From: SZAS-79 sp963844255
GTDB taxonomy: Bacteria > Pseudomonadota > Gammaproteobacteria > Burkholderiales > SG8-39
DNA: 64,000 nucleotides
Assembly (NCBI GenBank): GCA_963844255.1
Contig: CAWJNP010000041.1
Location: 81,167 to 145,166 of the forward strand
Reading direction: 5' to 3'
Of the stretch, positions 8,332-18,124 are shown one piece after another. Below the pieces are notes generated by a model that saw only the letters and a program-made list of their open reading frames with translations, made no database searches and was not told the origin of the DNA. Every line of letters starts with the position of its first letter. Within the stretch, counting starts at the first letter, position 1. The position numbers and the translations under genes were made by a program.

Positions 8332-9156
8332 CTAGTGCTGGTAGTACGCCTGCGTCGTTTCCCAGGCCACGGTCTGGAGGAACTTCGCGGTCGCCTCGTC
8401 CAGCCCGGCGGTGTACTTCAGGCCCACCGGTGATTTCCTGAATAGTGCGGCGTAGATGGTGTTCGCGGCGAGATACGTCCCCATCAGGCTGGGGTGGCGC
8501 TTGTCCGGGGCATAGAGGTTCAGGTCCGGCCGCTGCGCCACCGAGCGCGCAAACGCGAGGCCGGCCGGGATCACGAACACGTCGTTTTCATTGGCCGCTT
8601 CGGTATAGGCATCGGCGAGCTGCGCGGTCATCTCGGGCTTGTCCGAATACGCCCAGGACATGAAGAACACGGGCTTGGCGCCGTGCTTCCTCACGCTGTC
8701 GGCGTGCTTCTTCGCGTATTCGCGGAACACGCTTTTGAGCTCGGGATGGATCGGGCACTGGCTGCAGTCCATCATGATCGCGACATCGAACAGCCGCTCG
8801 AGCTTGTTGAACACGATCTTGTTGCCGGCCGCAAACGAATAGCGGCTCACTGCATCCGGACGGAAGTAGGAATCGACGTCATGCCAGTCGAAGCCCGAGC
8901 CGCTGATCGTGATCGACACGCCGCGGAACTTGTGCGCCGGGTCCGCCGCGCGCACCAGCTGCCCGACGTGGTTGTGCATGCTGTTGTTGTAGTAGAAGAA
9001 GCTGTTGCCGATGTAGACCGCCGAGGATGGGTTGGCAACGCCCGATTCGAGCAGTTTCGGTTTCGTCTGCGCTTGGAGCGGGCCGGCCGCGCTCAGGGCG
9101 AGGAGGGCGGTGCACAGGATGAGGCGTGAGGAAAGGCTTGCGAGTGTCGGGCGCAT
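8332..9156 (-). CDS. secreted SGNH/GDSL-like hydrolase
   Basis: 274 residues. ATG at 9156 follows AAGGAGA, and the protein starts with a typical signal peptide (LILCTALLALSAAGPLQAQ). The mature chain begins with the block-I-like Y-I-G-N-S-F-F-Y-Y-N-N, contains an SGSGF segment, and ends with D-K-R-H-P-S, which fits the Asp-x-x-His of SGNH hydrolases. Ser of GNS would be the nucleophile. It likely acts on an ester in the periplasm or outside the cell. The gene ends 9 bp from the convergent esterase gene. Confidence 0.7.
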   Translation of the reverse strand: MRPTLASLSSRLILCTALLALSAAGPLQAQTKPKLLESGVANPSSAVYIGNSFFYYNNSMHNHVGQLVRAADPAHKFRGVSITISGSGFDWHDVDSYFRPDAVSRYSFAAGNKIVFNKLERLFDVAIMMDCSQCPIHPELKSVFREYAKKHADSVRKHGAKPVFFMSWAYSDKPEMTAQLADAYTEAANENDVFVIPAGLAFARSVAQRPDLNLYAPDKRHPSLMGTYLAANTIYAALFRKSPVGLKYTAGLDEATAKFLQTVAWETTQAYYQH

Positions 9157-9252
9157 CGGGAGTCTCCTTTGGTTTTTGGGTGCTGCTTTTCGTGTGCGCA
9201 TCATAGCGCCGGCGCGGCGCGTTTTGTGCTGCGCCAGGGCGGCCTGCGGCAG

Positions 9253-9264
9253 GGTCTATAATGT
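9253..9264 (+). promoter_or_regulatory. candidate -10 region for the DUF748 gene
   Basis: A perfect TATAAT at 9257-9262 sits in GGTCTATAATGT, about 110 bp before the DUF748 start. No convincing -35 is seen. The same 12-mer recurs at 18739 before the HTH regulator gene. Confidence 0.4.
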
Positions 9265-9370
9265 ACCTACGCACCGCTGCGAACCGGGATACCCCGACGT
9301 GGCGCACCCCGGTGCAGACCCGGGCCCGGCCTGCGGCCGCGCCGTTCATTCCAATACGAAGGACCCGACC

Positions 9371-12300
9371 ATGCGGAAGCGGCTGAGAGCGATCCTTGTC
9401 AGCGTTCCGTTCATCACCCTCATGGTGTTGTTCGTGCTGTATGCCGGGTTCGGTTTCCTCGCGGTCCCGGCGCTGGTCAAGTGGCAGATTGAAAAACAGG
9501 TGCCCGAACAGCTCGGTCAGCGCGTGAGCCTTGGCGAGGTCCGCTTCAATCCCTTCCTGCTCAGGCTGGATGCCGGCGACCTGGTCGTGTCCGACCCGAA
9601 GGGCAATGCGCTGTTCGGATTCAAGCATCTGCGGGTCAACTTCCTGCTTGCCAGCGCGATCGAGCGGGCATGGACCTTCGGTGAGCTGGCGCTCGATGCG
9701 CCGATGGTGCACTTCGAGCGCGACAAGGAAGGCCGCCACAACTTCGCGCCCATGCTCGAGCGTCTTGGCCGCGGCGGTGGCGAGCCCGGCGGCGCGATGC
9801 CGCGCCTGGTGGTCAGGCGACTGGTGCTGAGGGAGGGGCGCGTCGAATTCCTCGACCGGCTGCTGGAGGCGCCGCTGGTGACGCGCGTTGCGCCGATGCT
9901 GGTCGAGATCGAGAATTTCTCGACACTGCCGGGGGCCGCGGCGCCGTACCGCTTCACGGCGCGCACCGAGGCCGAGGAGTCGCTGGAGGTGGCCGGCGCG
10001 CTGGGCCTGAACCCGCTTTCGCTCAAGGGCAAGCTGAAGCTCGGCGGCGTGAAGCTGCAGACGCTCGCGCGTGCTTTGTCGCGGGAGATCGCGCTCGATG
10101 CGCCGGCAGGCAGCATCGATTTCTCCGCGGACCTGGACATTGCGGTCGACGCGCAGGGCGTGCCGGGCGGCGGCGCGCGCGATGTCGAGCTGCAGCTTGC
10201 GGGCCTTTCGCTGCGCGCACCCGGGGCCGGCGCGCCCTTGCTCGCGGCCGAGACGCTGTCGCTCAAGGACGGGCGCATCGATCTGACAGGCCATGAGGTC
10301 GCGTTCGGCGCGTTCCGTCTTGCCAAGGGCAGCGTCACCGCGGCGATCGACGCGCAGGGGCGTGGTGACTGGGCCGGCTTCCTGCGCGACGCGTCGGTGG
10401 TGCCATCCGCGTCTGCGGCGCAGCCTGCTTCCACCGCAGCCGACGCCAAGCCCTGGCGCATTTCGATTGCAGACGCCGAAGTCGCGCAGATCGCCGTCCG
10501 CTTCTCAGATCTCACGAACGCGCGCAACGCGCAGATTGCATCGTTCGGACTCAAGATGTCGCCCAGGGTCGAGGTGGGTCCGGGCCAGGTGCGTGTTGCG
10601 ATCGGCCAGCCGAAACTCACGCTCGCCGGCGCGACCGCGCAGCAGGGAGTCGGCCGGGCCGCGTTCAAGGAAGTCTCGCTCGATGCAGCGTCGCTTACGG
10701 CCTCTGCGGGATCCTCGATCGATGCGGCTGCAGAGGGCGTGACGCTGCACATCGTGTCCGCCGGCGTGCGGCAGCGGGGCGCGGCGGACCTGATTGAACT
10801 TGCGGATGCGCGCATCGGGGCGGGGTCCCTGGTGCTGAAGAGCACGGGCGCTGCAGGCGCGCCCGAGCTGAATGGCGAGGGACTCACGCTCGCGCTGAGC
10901 GGCGCGGTCGTGCACGAACCGGCCGGTACAACCGAACTTGCCCGACTGGGCAGCGCCAATCTTACGGGCGGTGCGCTGCGCCTCGGGCAACGAACGCTGA
11001 GCTTTGACAAGGCGGTGCTCGCCAAAGGGCATGCAAAAGGCTGGCTCGATGCGCAGGGCCGGCTCAACTGGATGAGCCTGCTGGCTTCCGCTGCGCCGGA
11101 GGCTGGTGCAAGAACTGCATCCGCATCCACGCCCCGAAAGAAAGCCGTGTCTGCGACCCGCAAGGCAGCGGCGCCCGCGCCCGCGAAGGCTGCATCCGCA
11201 GCCTGGGGCATTGCGCTCAAAGATGTGCAGCTGCAGGATTTCGCGCTCGATTTCGAGGATCGCCGCAAAACGCCCGCGGTGGCGCTGGGGCTGGAGTCGA
11301 TCGGTGTGCGGATCGCCGGGTTCGACAGCGCCGCAGCCAGACCCGTCCGGCTCGAACTCAAGGCGAAGGTCAGGAGCGGCGGCGAAATCGAGGCCCGCGG
11401 TCAGGTCCGCACGGACCTGCCATCGGCGGATCTGCAGGTGAAGCTCGCGCGCATCGCGCTGGCGCCGGTGCAGCCCTTCGTGTCGGACTTCGCGGCCCTG
11501 CATCTCGCGGGCGGCAGCGTGTCCGCGGCGGGGCGTCTGCGCTACGGGGATCAAGGCAAGGCGGCACCGAAGCTCGCCTACACCGGCGGCGTTTCGATCG
11601 ACGGTGTGCAGTTCCAGGAAGCCGCATCGCGGCAGGCGTTCCTTTCATGGTCGTCGGTATCCACGGGCGACATCGTCGCCACGCTGGAACCTAACCGGGT
11701 GGACATCGGCGAGCTGCGTGTGGACAAACTCGTCGGCAAGGTGATCATTGCCGCGGACCGCTCGATCAACCTGCTCGACGTGCTGAAGAAGCCGGGCGGG
11801 GAGGCTGCGCCGGAAACGCAGGCTCCGGCGTCGCCCGGGTCGCAGAAAGACGCCGATCCGTTTCCGGTCACGATCGCGCGGGTGCGGGTGTCGGACGGGG
11901 CGCTCGAATTCGCCGACTACAGCCTGCGTCCGCAGTTCGGCACGCGCATGCACGAACTCAAGGGCGTGATCACGGGCCTGGGAACCGACATGACGCGCAG
12001 TGCGCAGGTCCAGCTCGACGCGCGCGTCGACACCTACGGGTCGGCGAAGATCCGCGGGCGCATCAGCGCCCTGAACCCGCGGCGCTCCACCGACATCGCG
12101 CTGGAATTCCGCAATCTCGAAATGACCGCGCTCTCTCCGTATGTCGAAAAGTTTGCGGGCTACCGGATTGCCGCCGGGCGCCTTGCGCTGGACCTCTCCT
12201 ACAAGCTGCGGGACGGCAAGCTCGAGGGCCAGAACAAGATCGTGTTGAACAAGGTCGAGCTGGGCGAGAAGGTGAACAGTCCCGGCGCGCTCGACCTGCC

Positions 12301-13132
12301 GCTCGAACTCGCGATCGCGATCCTCAAGGATGCCGACGGCGTGATCGACATCGGCCTGCCGGTTAGCGGCGACCTGAACGATCCGAAGTTCGACTACGGT
12401 GCAGTGATCGGCAAGGCGTTCGGCAATCTGCTCACGAGCATCATCACCGCACCGTTCCGCGCGCTGGCCGCGCTCTTCGGCGGCGGCGAGAAGCAGATTG
12501 ACTCGATTGCCTTCGAGCCCGGCGGCGATGCGCTCGCGCCGCCCGAGCGGCAAAAACTCGTATCGGTCGCGCGCGCGCTCAAGGAACGTCCGACACTGAT
12601 ACTGAAGGTGCACCCGACCTATGCGCCCGCGGCCGACACGGCCGCATTGAAGTCCTACGCTGTGCGCGCGGACATCGTCAGGCGCATGGGCATGGAACAG
12701 CGCGCGGGCGAGGATCCGGGACCGCTCGATGCCGGGAATCCGCGCGTGCAGAAGGCGGTGGAGGCGGCATTCGGCGAGCACTATGCCCCTGCCGTATTCG
12801 CCGAGCTGAAAAGCCGCGCGGCGCAGGCGTCTGCAGTCCCCGCGCAGGCAGCGACAGCCGCCACCCCGGCCGAGGGCGCGGATGTGCCGCCGCAGGTGAA
12901 AGCGCTGCGGGTGTTCTACCGTGGACTCATTGACCGCATGATCCGGGATGCGCCGGTCACCGAGCAGACCCTGCTCCAGCTGGCCACGCGGCGCAGCGAC
13001 GCCATCGTGCGGGAACTGACCACGGTCGGCGGCGTGCCCGCTGCGCGCTCCGCACCGGGCGAGGCGCGCAAGGCCGAAGGGGAGGATCTGCGCACGGTCG
13101 AGCTGAAGCTCGAACTGGGGGTCGCGAAGTGA
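9371..13132 (+). CDS. giant AsmA-like DUF748 envelope protein
   Basis: A 1253-residue protein. Residues 7-32 form one N-terminal membrane anchor, and the rest is periplasmic beta-rich repeat. The segment VRFNPFLLRLDAGDLVV and later repeated blocks of the same type are those of DUF748, which is related to the AsmA/TamB lipid-transport-like proteins. Near the C-terminus (VARALKERPTLILKVH) there is an OmpA-like helix-strand segment, as commonly follows DUF748. An Ala/Pro/Lys-rich linker lies around residues 575-615. A role in envelope lipid or polysaccharide traffic fits the family but is not shown here. The gene stands alone on its strand and the convergent EAL gene follows. Confidence 0.85.
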   Translation: MRKRLRAILVSVPFITLMVLFVLYAGFGFLAVPALVKWQIEKQVPEQLGQRVSLGEVRFNPFLLRLDAGDLVVSDPKGNALFGFKHLRVNFLLASAIERAWTFGELALDAPMVHFERDKEGRHNFAPMLERLGRGGGEPGGAMPRLVVRRLVLREGRVEFLDRLLEAPLVTRVAPMLVEIENFSTLPGAAAPYRFTARTEAEESLEVAGALGLNPLSLKGKLKLGGVKLQTLARALSREIALDAPAGSIDFSADLDIAVDAQGVPGGGARDVELQLAGLSLRAPGAGAPLLAAETLSLKDGRIDLTGHEVAFGAFRLAKGSVTAAIDAQGRGDWAGFLRDASVVPSASAAQPASTAADAKPWRISIADAEVAQIAVRFSDLTNARNAQIASFGLKMSPRVEVGPGQVRVAIGQPKLTLAGATAQQGVGRAAFKEVSLDAASLTASAGSSIDAAAEGVTLHIVSAGVRQRGAADLIELADARIGAGSLVLKSTGAAGAPELNGEGLTLALSGAVVHEPAGTTELARLGSANLTGGALRLGQRTLSFDKAVLAKGHAKGWLDAQGRLNWMSLLASAAPEAGARTASASTPRKKAVSATRKAAAPAPAKAASAAWGIALKDVQLQDFALDFEDRRKTPAVALGLESIGVRIAGFDSAAARPVRLELKAKVRSGGEIEARGQVRTDLPSADLQVKLARIALAPVQPFVSDFAALHLAGGSVSAAGRLRYGDQGKAAPKLAYTGGVSIDGVQFQEAASRQAFLSWSSVSTGDIVATLEPNRVDIGELRVDKLVGKVIIAADRSINLLDVLKKPGGEAAPETQAPASPGSQKDADPFPVTIARVRVSDGALEFADYSLRPQFGTRMHELKGVITGLGTDMTRSAQVQLDARVDTYGSAKIRGRISALNPRRSTDIALEFRNLEMTALSPYVEKFAGYRIAAGRLALDLSYKLRDGKLEGQNKIVLNKVELGEKVNSPGALDLPLELAIAILKDADGVIDIGLPVSGDLNDPKFDYGAVIGKAFGNLLTSIITAPFRALAALFGGGEKQIDSIAFEPGGDALAPPERQKLVSVARALKERPTLILKVHPTYAPAADTAALKSYAVRADIVRRMGMEQRAGEDPGPLDAGNPRVQKAVEAAFGEHYAPAVFAELKSRAAQASAVPAQAATAATPAEGADVPPQVKALRVFYRGLIDRMIRDAPVTEQTLLQLATRRSDAIVRELTTVGGVPAARSAPGEARKAEGEDLRTVELKLELGVAK

Positions 13133-13174
13133 AGCGCCGTGCGCCGACCGGCGGCCGGGACCCGGTCGCAGCGC

Positions 13175-15301
13175 CTAATCGCGCCGCGCGAGCAGGGCGG
13201 ACACTTCCGCTGGAGGCATCGGCCGGCCGAAGCGGTAGCCCTGTCCCTGCTCGCAGCCGTGCAGGCGCAGGAACGCCACATGCGCGTCGGTCTCGATGCC
13301 TTCGGCGACGACATTCAGGCCCAGGGTGCGTGCCATGTCGATGACCATCCTGACGATTGCCGCGGATGCGGGTTCGACCAGCGCGGCGTTGACGAAGCTC
13401 TGGTCGATCTTGAGCGTGGAGATCGGCAGGCGGGTCAGATAGGCAAGGCTCGAGTACCCGGTACCGAAATCGTCCACCGAAATCGTGAATCCCGCCTCGC
13501 GCAGGGTCCGCAGCTGGCGCACCGCATCCACGGGGTCGTCCATCAGGCAGCTTTCCGTGATCTCGAGTTCGAGCAGGTGCGGGGCAAGACCGTCTTCCGA
13601 GAGCTGGCTGCGGATCACCTGGTCCAGGTTGCGGCGTCGGAACTGCTTGGCCGAGAGGTTGATCGCGATCGGCACCGGAACGAGTCCCTGCTCCGCCCAG
13701 CGCCGCAACTGGGCGCGTGCCTCCCGGATCACCCAGTCGCCGACGGGGACGATCAGGCCGGTGTCCTCCAGCGCCGGGATGAATTCGACCGGCGATATCG
13801 TTCCCCGCAGCGGGTGTACCCAGCGCAGCAGCGCCTCCACGCCGATGATGGTGCCGGTCGCGAGCTCGACCTTGGGCTGGTAGTGCAGCTGGAACTCGTT
13901 GCGATCCAGGGCGTGGCGCAGGTCGGTGTGCAGGTGCAGGCGTGTCGCGGCACGCACGTTCATTTCCGCAGAGAAGAGACAGTACGCGTTGCGCGAGGAG
14001 GCCTTGACGCGGCGCATCGCGGTTTCGGCGCAGGCGAGGAGCAGGGGCGCGCTGTCGGCGTCACCCGGGAAGGCCGCCACCCCGATGCTCAAGCCGATGA
14101 ACGCCTCCCGGCCGCGCAGGTTGAAGGGCGACTCGAAACTGTCGAGGATCTTCTGTGCGACGCGTGTCGCATCTTCGATGCACGAGAGGTCGACGATGAC
14201 GATCGCGAACTGATCGCCGCCCAGCCGCGCGACCGTGTCGTCTGCGCGCACGCACGCAAGCAGCCGTTCTCCGACCTCTGCCAGCAGCGTGTTGCCCGTA
14301 TGGTGGCCGTAGCTGTCGTTGATCAGCCTGAAATGGTCGATATCGACGAACAGCACGCCGGCGCCCCTGTGGTGGCGGCGTCCCAGCGTGATCTGCCGGG
14401 CCAGGCGTTCTTCAAGCAGCAGGCGGTTCGGCAGGCTGGTGACGGCGTCGTACTGCGCCAGCTGCAGCAGGCGGGCCTCCGTCTGCTTGCGCTCGGAGAC
14501 GTCGAGGTTGCTGCCGAGCATGCGGACCGCGCGGCCGTGGGCATCGCGTGCGACGACCTTGCCGCGCGAGACGATCCAGCGCCAGTCGCCGTCCGCGTGC
14601 CGCACGCGGTGCTCGACCGAATATTCGCCGCGTTGCCCCTTCATCACCTCCGCCAGCATGAGGCTGAGCGCGGTCAGGTCTTCCGGGTGGACGCGGTTGG
14701 CCAGCGCGGCGAAGCTGGTGCGCGTGACGCCTGCGCGTGCGCCGACGATCTGCGACCAGGATTCCGAGAGGACGACTTCGCCGGTGGAAATGTCGTAGTC
14801 CCAGGTGCACACCCCGCTGGCCGCGAGCGCGAGTTCGAGCCGCGAGTGCGCAAGCTGGACGGCCTGTTCGGAAGATTTCTGGGTGACGCGGCGCTGTTCC
14901 GCAAGCCTGAGCAGCCGCACGATCGCATCCGGGCCGAGCCGTCCCTTGTGGAGGATCTCGAAAGCGCCTGCGGCCAGCGCCTGCTGGTCGAGCTCGGGCG
15001 CGTCCTCGACCGTGACCACGATGATCGGGCTGTCGGTCGCCGCATGCATGCGCCTCAGCGTGTCCAGGCCGTGGCTGTCGGGCAGGTTCAGGTCGAGCAG
15101 CACGAGGTCCACGCCCGCCGCGCGCACGATCGCCAGGCCGCGCGCGAGGGTGGTCGCGCGCAGCACCTGCGTTTCGCGGCCCAGGGCCTTGGCGACCGCC
15201 GCCTGGGCGAGCAGCGCATCCACGTCGTTGTCCTCGATCTGCAGGACGAGCGTGGGCGGGGCATGATCGTGTGCGCGGACCGCTGAATTGTTATCTTGCA
15301 T
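13175..15301 (-). CDS. REC-PAS-GGDEF-EAL c-di-GMP phosphodiesterase
   Basis: A 708-residue signalling protein. The receiver domain (about 15-135) has the acidic pocket IEDND, phosphoacceptor Asp in LLDLNLPDS, Thr in VVTVED and Lys in LHKGR. A PAS/PAC domain (about 155-280) contains DWRWIVSRG. The GGDEF domain carries the altered signature G-G-D-Q-F, so cyclase activity is doubtful. The EAL domain keeps EALLRW, NLSAKQF, EITES, DDFGTGYSS, KIDQSF and EGIET, so it is probably an active phosphodiesterase lowering cyclic di-GMP. No paired histidine kinase is in the window. Start ATG at 15301; the ribosome site is weak. Confidence 0.9.
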   Translation of the reverse strand: MQDNNSAVRAHDHAPPTLVLQIEDNDVDALLAQAAVAKALGRETQVLRATTLARGLAIVRAAGVDLVLLDLNLPDSHGLDTLRRMHAATDSPIIVVTVEDAPELDQQALAAGAFEILHKGRLGPDAIVRLLRLAEQRRVTQKSSEQAVQLAHSRLELALAASGVCTWDYDISTGEVVLSESWSQIVGARAGVTRTSFAALANRVHPEDLTALSLMLAEVMKGQRGEYSVEHRVRHADGDWRWIVSRGKVVARDAHGRAVRMLGSNLDVSERKQTEARLLQLAQYDAVTSLPNRLLLEERLARQITLGRRHHRGAGVLFVDIDHFRLINDSYGHHTGNTLLAEVGERLLACVRADDTVARLGGDQFAIVIVDLSCIEDATRVAQKILDSFESPFNLRGREAFIGLSIGVAAFPGDADSAPLLLACAETAMRRVKASSRNAYCLFSAEMNVRAATRLHLHTDLRHALDRNEFQLHYQPKVELATGTIIGVEALLRWVHPLRGTISPVEFIPALEDTGLIVPVGDWVIREARAQLRRWAEQGLVPVPIAINLSAKQFRRRNLDQVIRSQLSEDGLAPHLLELEITESCLMDDPVDAVRQLRTLREAGFTISVDDFGTGYSSLAYLTRLPISTLKIDQSFVNAALVEPASAAIVRMVIDMARTLGLNVVAEGIETDAHVAFLRLHGCEQGQGYRFGRPMPPAEVSALLARRD

Positions 15302-15413
15302 CGTTGGCCGACAATCCACTATTTGGAGTGCATGCGCAAGCCGCATTGCAATTCAGACGCGCTCCCAATTGTCAGAAAACATCAGGGCGGTCCGCCATCC
15401 GACCGTGCGCAAT

Positions 15414-16028
15414 TTATCTTTGCGTGTCGGATCCAGCTGCCTGATGTTCGTTTTCCAGCGCGGCGCGGAACGCCTCGAGACGGCCGTGGTAGTCCTCCGA
15501 GTCCCCGTACTCGAGGAATTCCCGATAGCGCGCGTGCGTACCGAGGACCTTGCGCGCGTGCTTGATCGGGCAGAAGTACGCTTCGGTGCGGGCGACGATC
15601 TCGGTGCAGAACGCGAGCAGGCCGTTGGCATAGGCGCAGTACTCGCAGTGCAGGCGTTCGTAGAAGTTCAGGTAGCCGAGCGCATGCCGGTCGAACACGA
15701 TGTAGTCGGCCCGCGAGACCTTCGCGATCCGGTAGATCGGAAAGGACACCGCCTGGTAGAGAGAGACGGTGAGGTCGAGCAGCACCATCGGTATCACCAT
15801 GAAGTAGATGATCGGCCCGGTGAGCAGGTTCTGCGGCCGGTCGGTGACCAGCCAGCGCAGCACGCTGCGCTTGAGCCTGCGGTGCGCGGCACTCACGTCC
15901 TTTTCGAATTCGACCCGCTTGCCCCGGATCGTGAACACGATGCGGTTTTCCTGCTCGTGCAGCGCGGCCTGCAACTGTGCCTCCAGCCCGGCGATCTGGC
16001 CGAGGAGCTCGCGTATCCTGTCGTTCAT
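15414..16028 (-). CDS. membrane protein with a two-cysteine motif, unknown function
   Basis: 204 residues. There is a helical N-terminus rich in Gln/Glu (likely coiled coil), two adjacent hydrophobic segments around residues 67-100, and a conserved-looking Cys pair in LHCEYCAYANG followed by FCTE and FCPIKHA. The Cys arrangement suggests metal or disulfide chemistry at the membrane face. The family is seen in proteobacteria without a known role, as far as I can recall. The start is ATG at 16028; a longer open frame upstream belongs to the shifted msrA gene. It is 90 bp downstream of msrA, so the two may be co-transcribed. Confidence 0.65.
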   Translation of the reverse strand: MNDRIRELLGQIAGLEAQLQAALHEQENRIVFTIRGKRVEFEKDVSAAHRRLKRSVLRWLVTDRPQNLLTGPIIYFMVIPMVLLDLTVSLYQAVSFPIYRIAKVSRADYIVFDRHALGYLNFYERLHCEYCAYANGLLAFCTEIVARTEAYFCPIKHARKVLGTHARYREFLEYGDSEDYHGRLEAFRAALENEHQAAGSDTQR

Positions 16029-16117
16029 CTGGGTCCCGGTCGTCGATGCGCGCCGCGGCGGTCGCCGCGGACGGTTCGGGTGGAGTGTACGCGCTCGGGA
16101 CCGGCTGCCCGTTTGCG

Positions 16118-16743
16118 TCAGTGCCCCGCCGACTTGCCCCAGAGCGCTTCGAGGCGCGCGTCGCGCCCGCAGCCATTGCGGTAGAAGCTGTAGCGGATCG
16201 GCGTTCTTCTTGTAATAGTCCTGGTGGTATTCCTCCGCTGCCCAGAATTCCGCGGCGGGCGTGATCTCGGTGACGATGTCGCCCTTGAACGGCTTGGTCT
16301 TCGCGAGTTTTGCGCGCGACGCCTCGGCCAGTCGCTTCTGCTCCGCGCCGATGGTGAAGATGCCGGTGCGGTATTGCGAGCCGTGGTCGCAGAACTGCGC
16401 ATCGCGCACGGTCGGGTCGATGTTGTGCCAGAACACCTCGAGCAGCTTCTCGTAGCTCACCTTCTTCGGGTCGTAGATCGACCCGCACCGCCTCGGTGTG
16501 GCCGGTACTGCCCGCGGAGACCGCCTGGTAGGTGGGATTGCGCACCCGCCCGCCGGTGTATCCCGAGGTGGTCGAGACCACGCCGGGCAGCGCGTCGAAG
16601 GGCGGCTCCATGCACCAGAAGCAGCCGCCGGCGAAGATCGCGGCTTCCAGACCCGCTGAGGGTGGTTTTTCCTGGCCCGTGGCAGTCGAGGAAAACAGGG
16701 ATGTGCCGGCGATCAGGGCGAAGAGCAGGGAACGCAGAGTCAT
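16118..16743 (-). CDS. msrA: peptide methionine (S)-S-oxide reductase MsrA (two frameshifts)
   Basis: An exported MsrA of about 207 residues: signal peptide at 1-22 (LLFALIAGTSLFSSTATG), catalytic GGCFWCMEPPF, GYTGG, and the C-terminal NPIRYSFYRNGCGRD. Continuity requires removing one base near 16473 (GTCGAT[C]TAC) and one near 16207 (AAC[G]CCG); each restores conserved MsrA sequence exactly. It reduces Met-S-sulfoxide in proteins, and the signal peptide puts it in the periplasm, where it would repair oxidised envelope proteins. With two insertions in one gene it could be a pseudogene, but the perfect conservation on both sides argues for sequencing error. Confidence 0.85.
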
Positions 16744-16821
16744 GGCGGGTAGCCTCGGTTGGGGCGGATTGCGACGAATGGCAGGCAAGTGCGACTGTTG
16801 GTCGCGGCAGGCCCTGCGACC

Positions 16822-18120
16822 TTACGCGATGGCCGCGAGATTCTTCTGCAGGAAATGCGCGCAGGCGAGCACGCGTGCGTCGTCGCCGATGCGCCCGACC
16901 ACCTGGAAGCCGATCGGCAGCCCGTTGGGGCCGTGGCCGTAGGGCACGTGCACGCAGGGCACATGCAGCAGGGTCCAGGTGCGGTTGAAATACGGCAGGC
17001 CGGTGGCGCCGAGCCCCCTGGGCGCCTCGCCCTGGCTGCTCGGCACGACGAGCACGTCGAGATCGCCCATCACCGCGTCGAAGCTGCGCCGCCCTTCGCG
17101 CGCGAGCGCCATCGCGGCTTCGTAATCGGCCGGTGCCACTTCGAAACCGCGCGCGAGCTGGCTGCGCAGCGGTTCGCGAATCATGTCGCGGTGCCGTTCG
17201 TACTCGTCGGTCAGGCAGCGCGCAACCTCGTAGTCCCAGATCAGCGCCTGCGCATCGTGCAACTGCGCGTAGGGCGCGGGCAGGGTGAAGTCGCTGACCT
17301 TCGCGCCCGCCCGTGCGAATGCGGCACCAAGCCCGGCGAAGAGTTGCTGCACCTCGGGATGCGCGTGGGGCCATTGCGGCGTCAGGCACAGGCCCACGCG
17401 CGGCGCGACAGGATCTGCCGGCACGGCCAGCGCCCGACCCGAGAGTGCGCCGGTGATCAGACCCATGTCGGCGACGGAGCGCGCAAACAGTCCCACCGTG
17501 TCGAGGCAGTACGAGATCGGCTTGATGCCCGCGGTGGGCAGCAGCGCGTAGCTCGGTTTGTAGCCGGTCGCGCCGCAGAACGAGGCGGGGCGTATGGTCG
17601 AGCCCACGGTCTGCGTACCGAAGGCAACCGGCACCATGCCGTCGGCGACCGCGGCCGCCGATCCTGAGGAGGATCCGCCGGGCGTGTGCTCCGGGTTGTG
17701 CGGGTTGCGCGTCTTGCCCGGCGGGAAGGTCGCGAACTCGGTGGTCACCGTCTTGCCGAGGATGAGTCCCCCGGCCTTGCGTGCAAGCGACACGACCGCG
17801 GCGTCGGCCGGCGGCTGGTGGCCGGCATAGATCGGCGATCCGTACCCGGTCGGGCAATCCCAGGTGTCGAATACGTCCTTCACGCCGAAAGGCAGGCCGT
17901 GCAGCGGGCCGCGGATCGGTCCGCGGTCGAGTTCGCGCGCGACGGCAAGCACGGCGTCCCGGTCGAGGTGGGTCCAGGCCTGGACCACGGGCTCGCGCGC
18001 GGCAATGTGTTCGAGCAGGCCGTGCACCAGGGATTCGGCGGTCAGCTCGCGTCGGGCGAGCCGCGAAGTCAGTTCGACCGCGCCCAGCGTGTGGAGCGCC
18101 CTGTGCGCTTCCAGTCCCAC
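16822..18120 (-). CDS. amidase signature-family hydrolase
   Basis: 432 residues. The catalytic Lys-cisSer-Ser triad is recognisable: Lys in GLPFGVKDVFDT, the Gly/Ser-rich GGSSSGSAAA, and nucleophile Ser in GTQTVGSTIRPASF. Length and motifs place it with the GatA/amidase family, hydrolysing a small amide; it lacks GatB/GatC neighbours, so tRNA amidation is unlikely. The best start is GTG at 18120, 4 bp after the stop of the GNAT gene, implying coupling. Another amidase (63109) and a formamidase-like protein (62157) lie elsewhere in the window. Confidence 0.85.
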   Translation of the reverse strand: MGLEAHRALHTLGAVELTSRLARRELTAESLVHGLLEHIAAREPVVQAWTHLDRDAVLAVARELDRGPIRGPLHGLPFGVKDVFDTWDCPTGYGSPIYAGHQPPADAAVVSLARKAGGLILGKTVTTEFATFPPGKTRNPHNPEHTPGGSSSGSAAAVADGMVPVAFGTQTVGSTIRPASFCGATGYKPSYALLPTAGIKPISYCLDTVGLFARSVADMGLITGALSGRALAVPADPVAPRVGLCLTPQWPHAHPEVQQLFAGLGAAFARAGAKVSDFTLPAPYAQLHDAQALIWDYEVARCLTDEYERHRDMIREPLRSQLARGFEVAPADYEAAMALAREGRRSFDAVMGDLDVLVVPSSQGEAPRGLGATGLPYFNRTWTLLHVPCVHVPYGHGPNGLPIGFQVVGRIGDDARVLACAHFLQKNLAAIA

Positions 18121-18124
18121 CGGG

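Noticed and set aside
6042..8441. Long plus-strand frame of about 800 codons across the reductase and esterase genes
   Set aside because: Arg/Gly/Ala-rich translation with no family resemblance; the other frame holds two complete, motif-bearing enzymes with ribosome sites.
13139..15286. Long frame opposite the GGDEF-EAL gene
   Set aside because: Antisense shadow caused by codon bias at high GC; the minus-strand gene has complete domain motifs.
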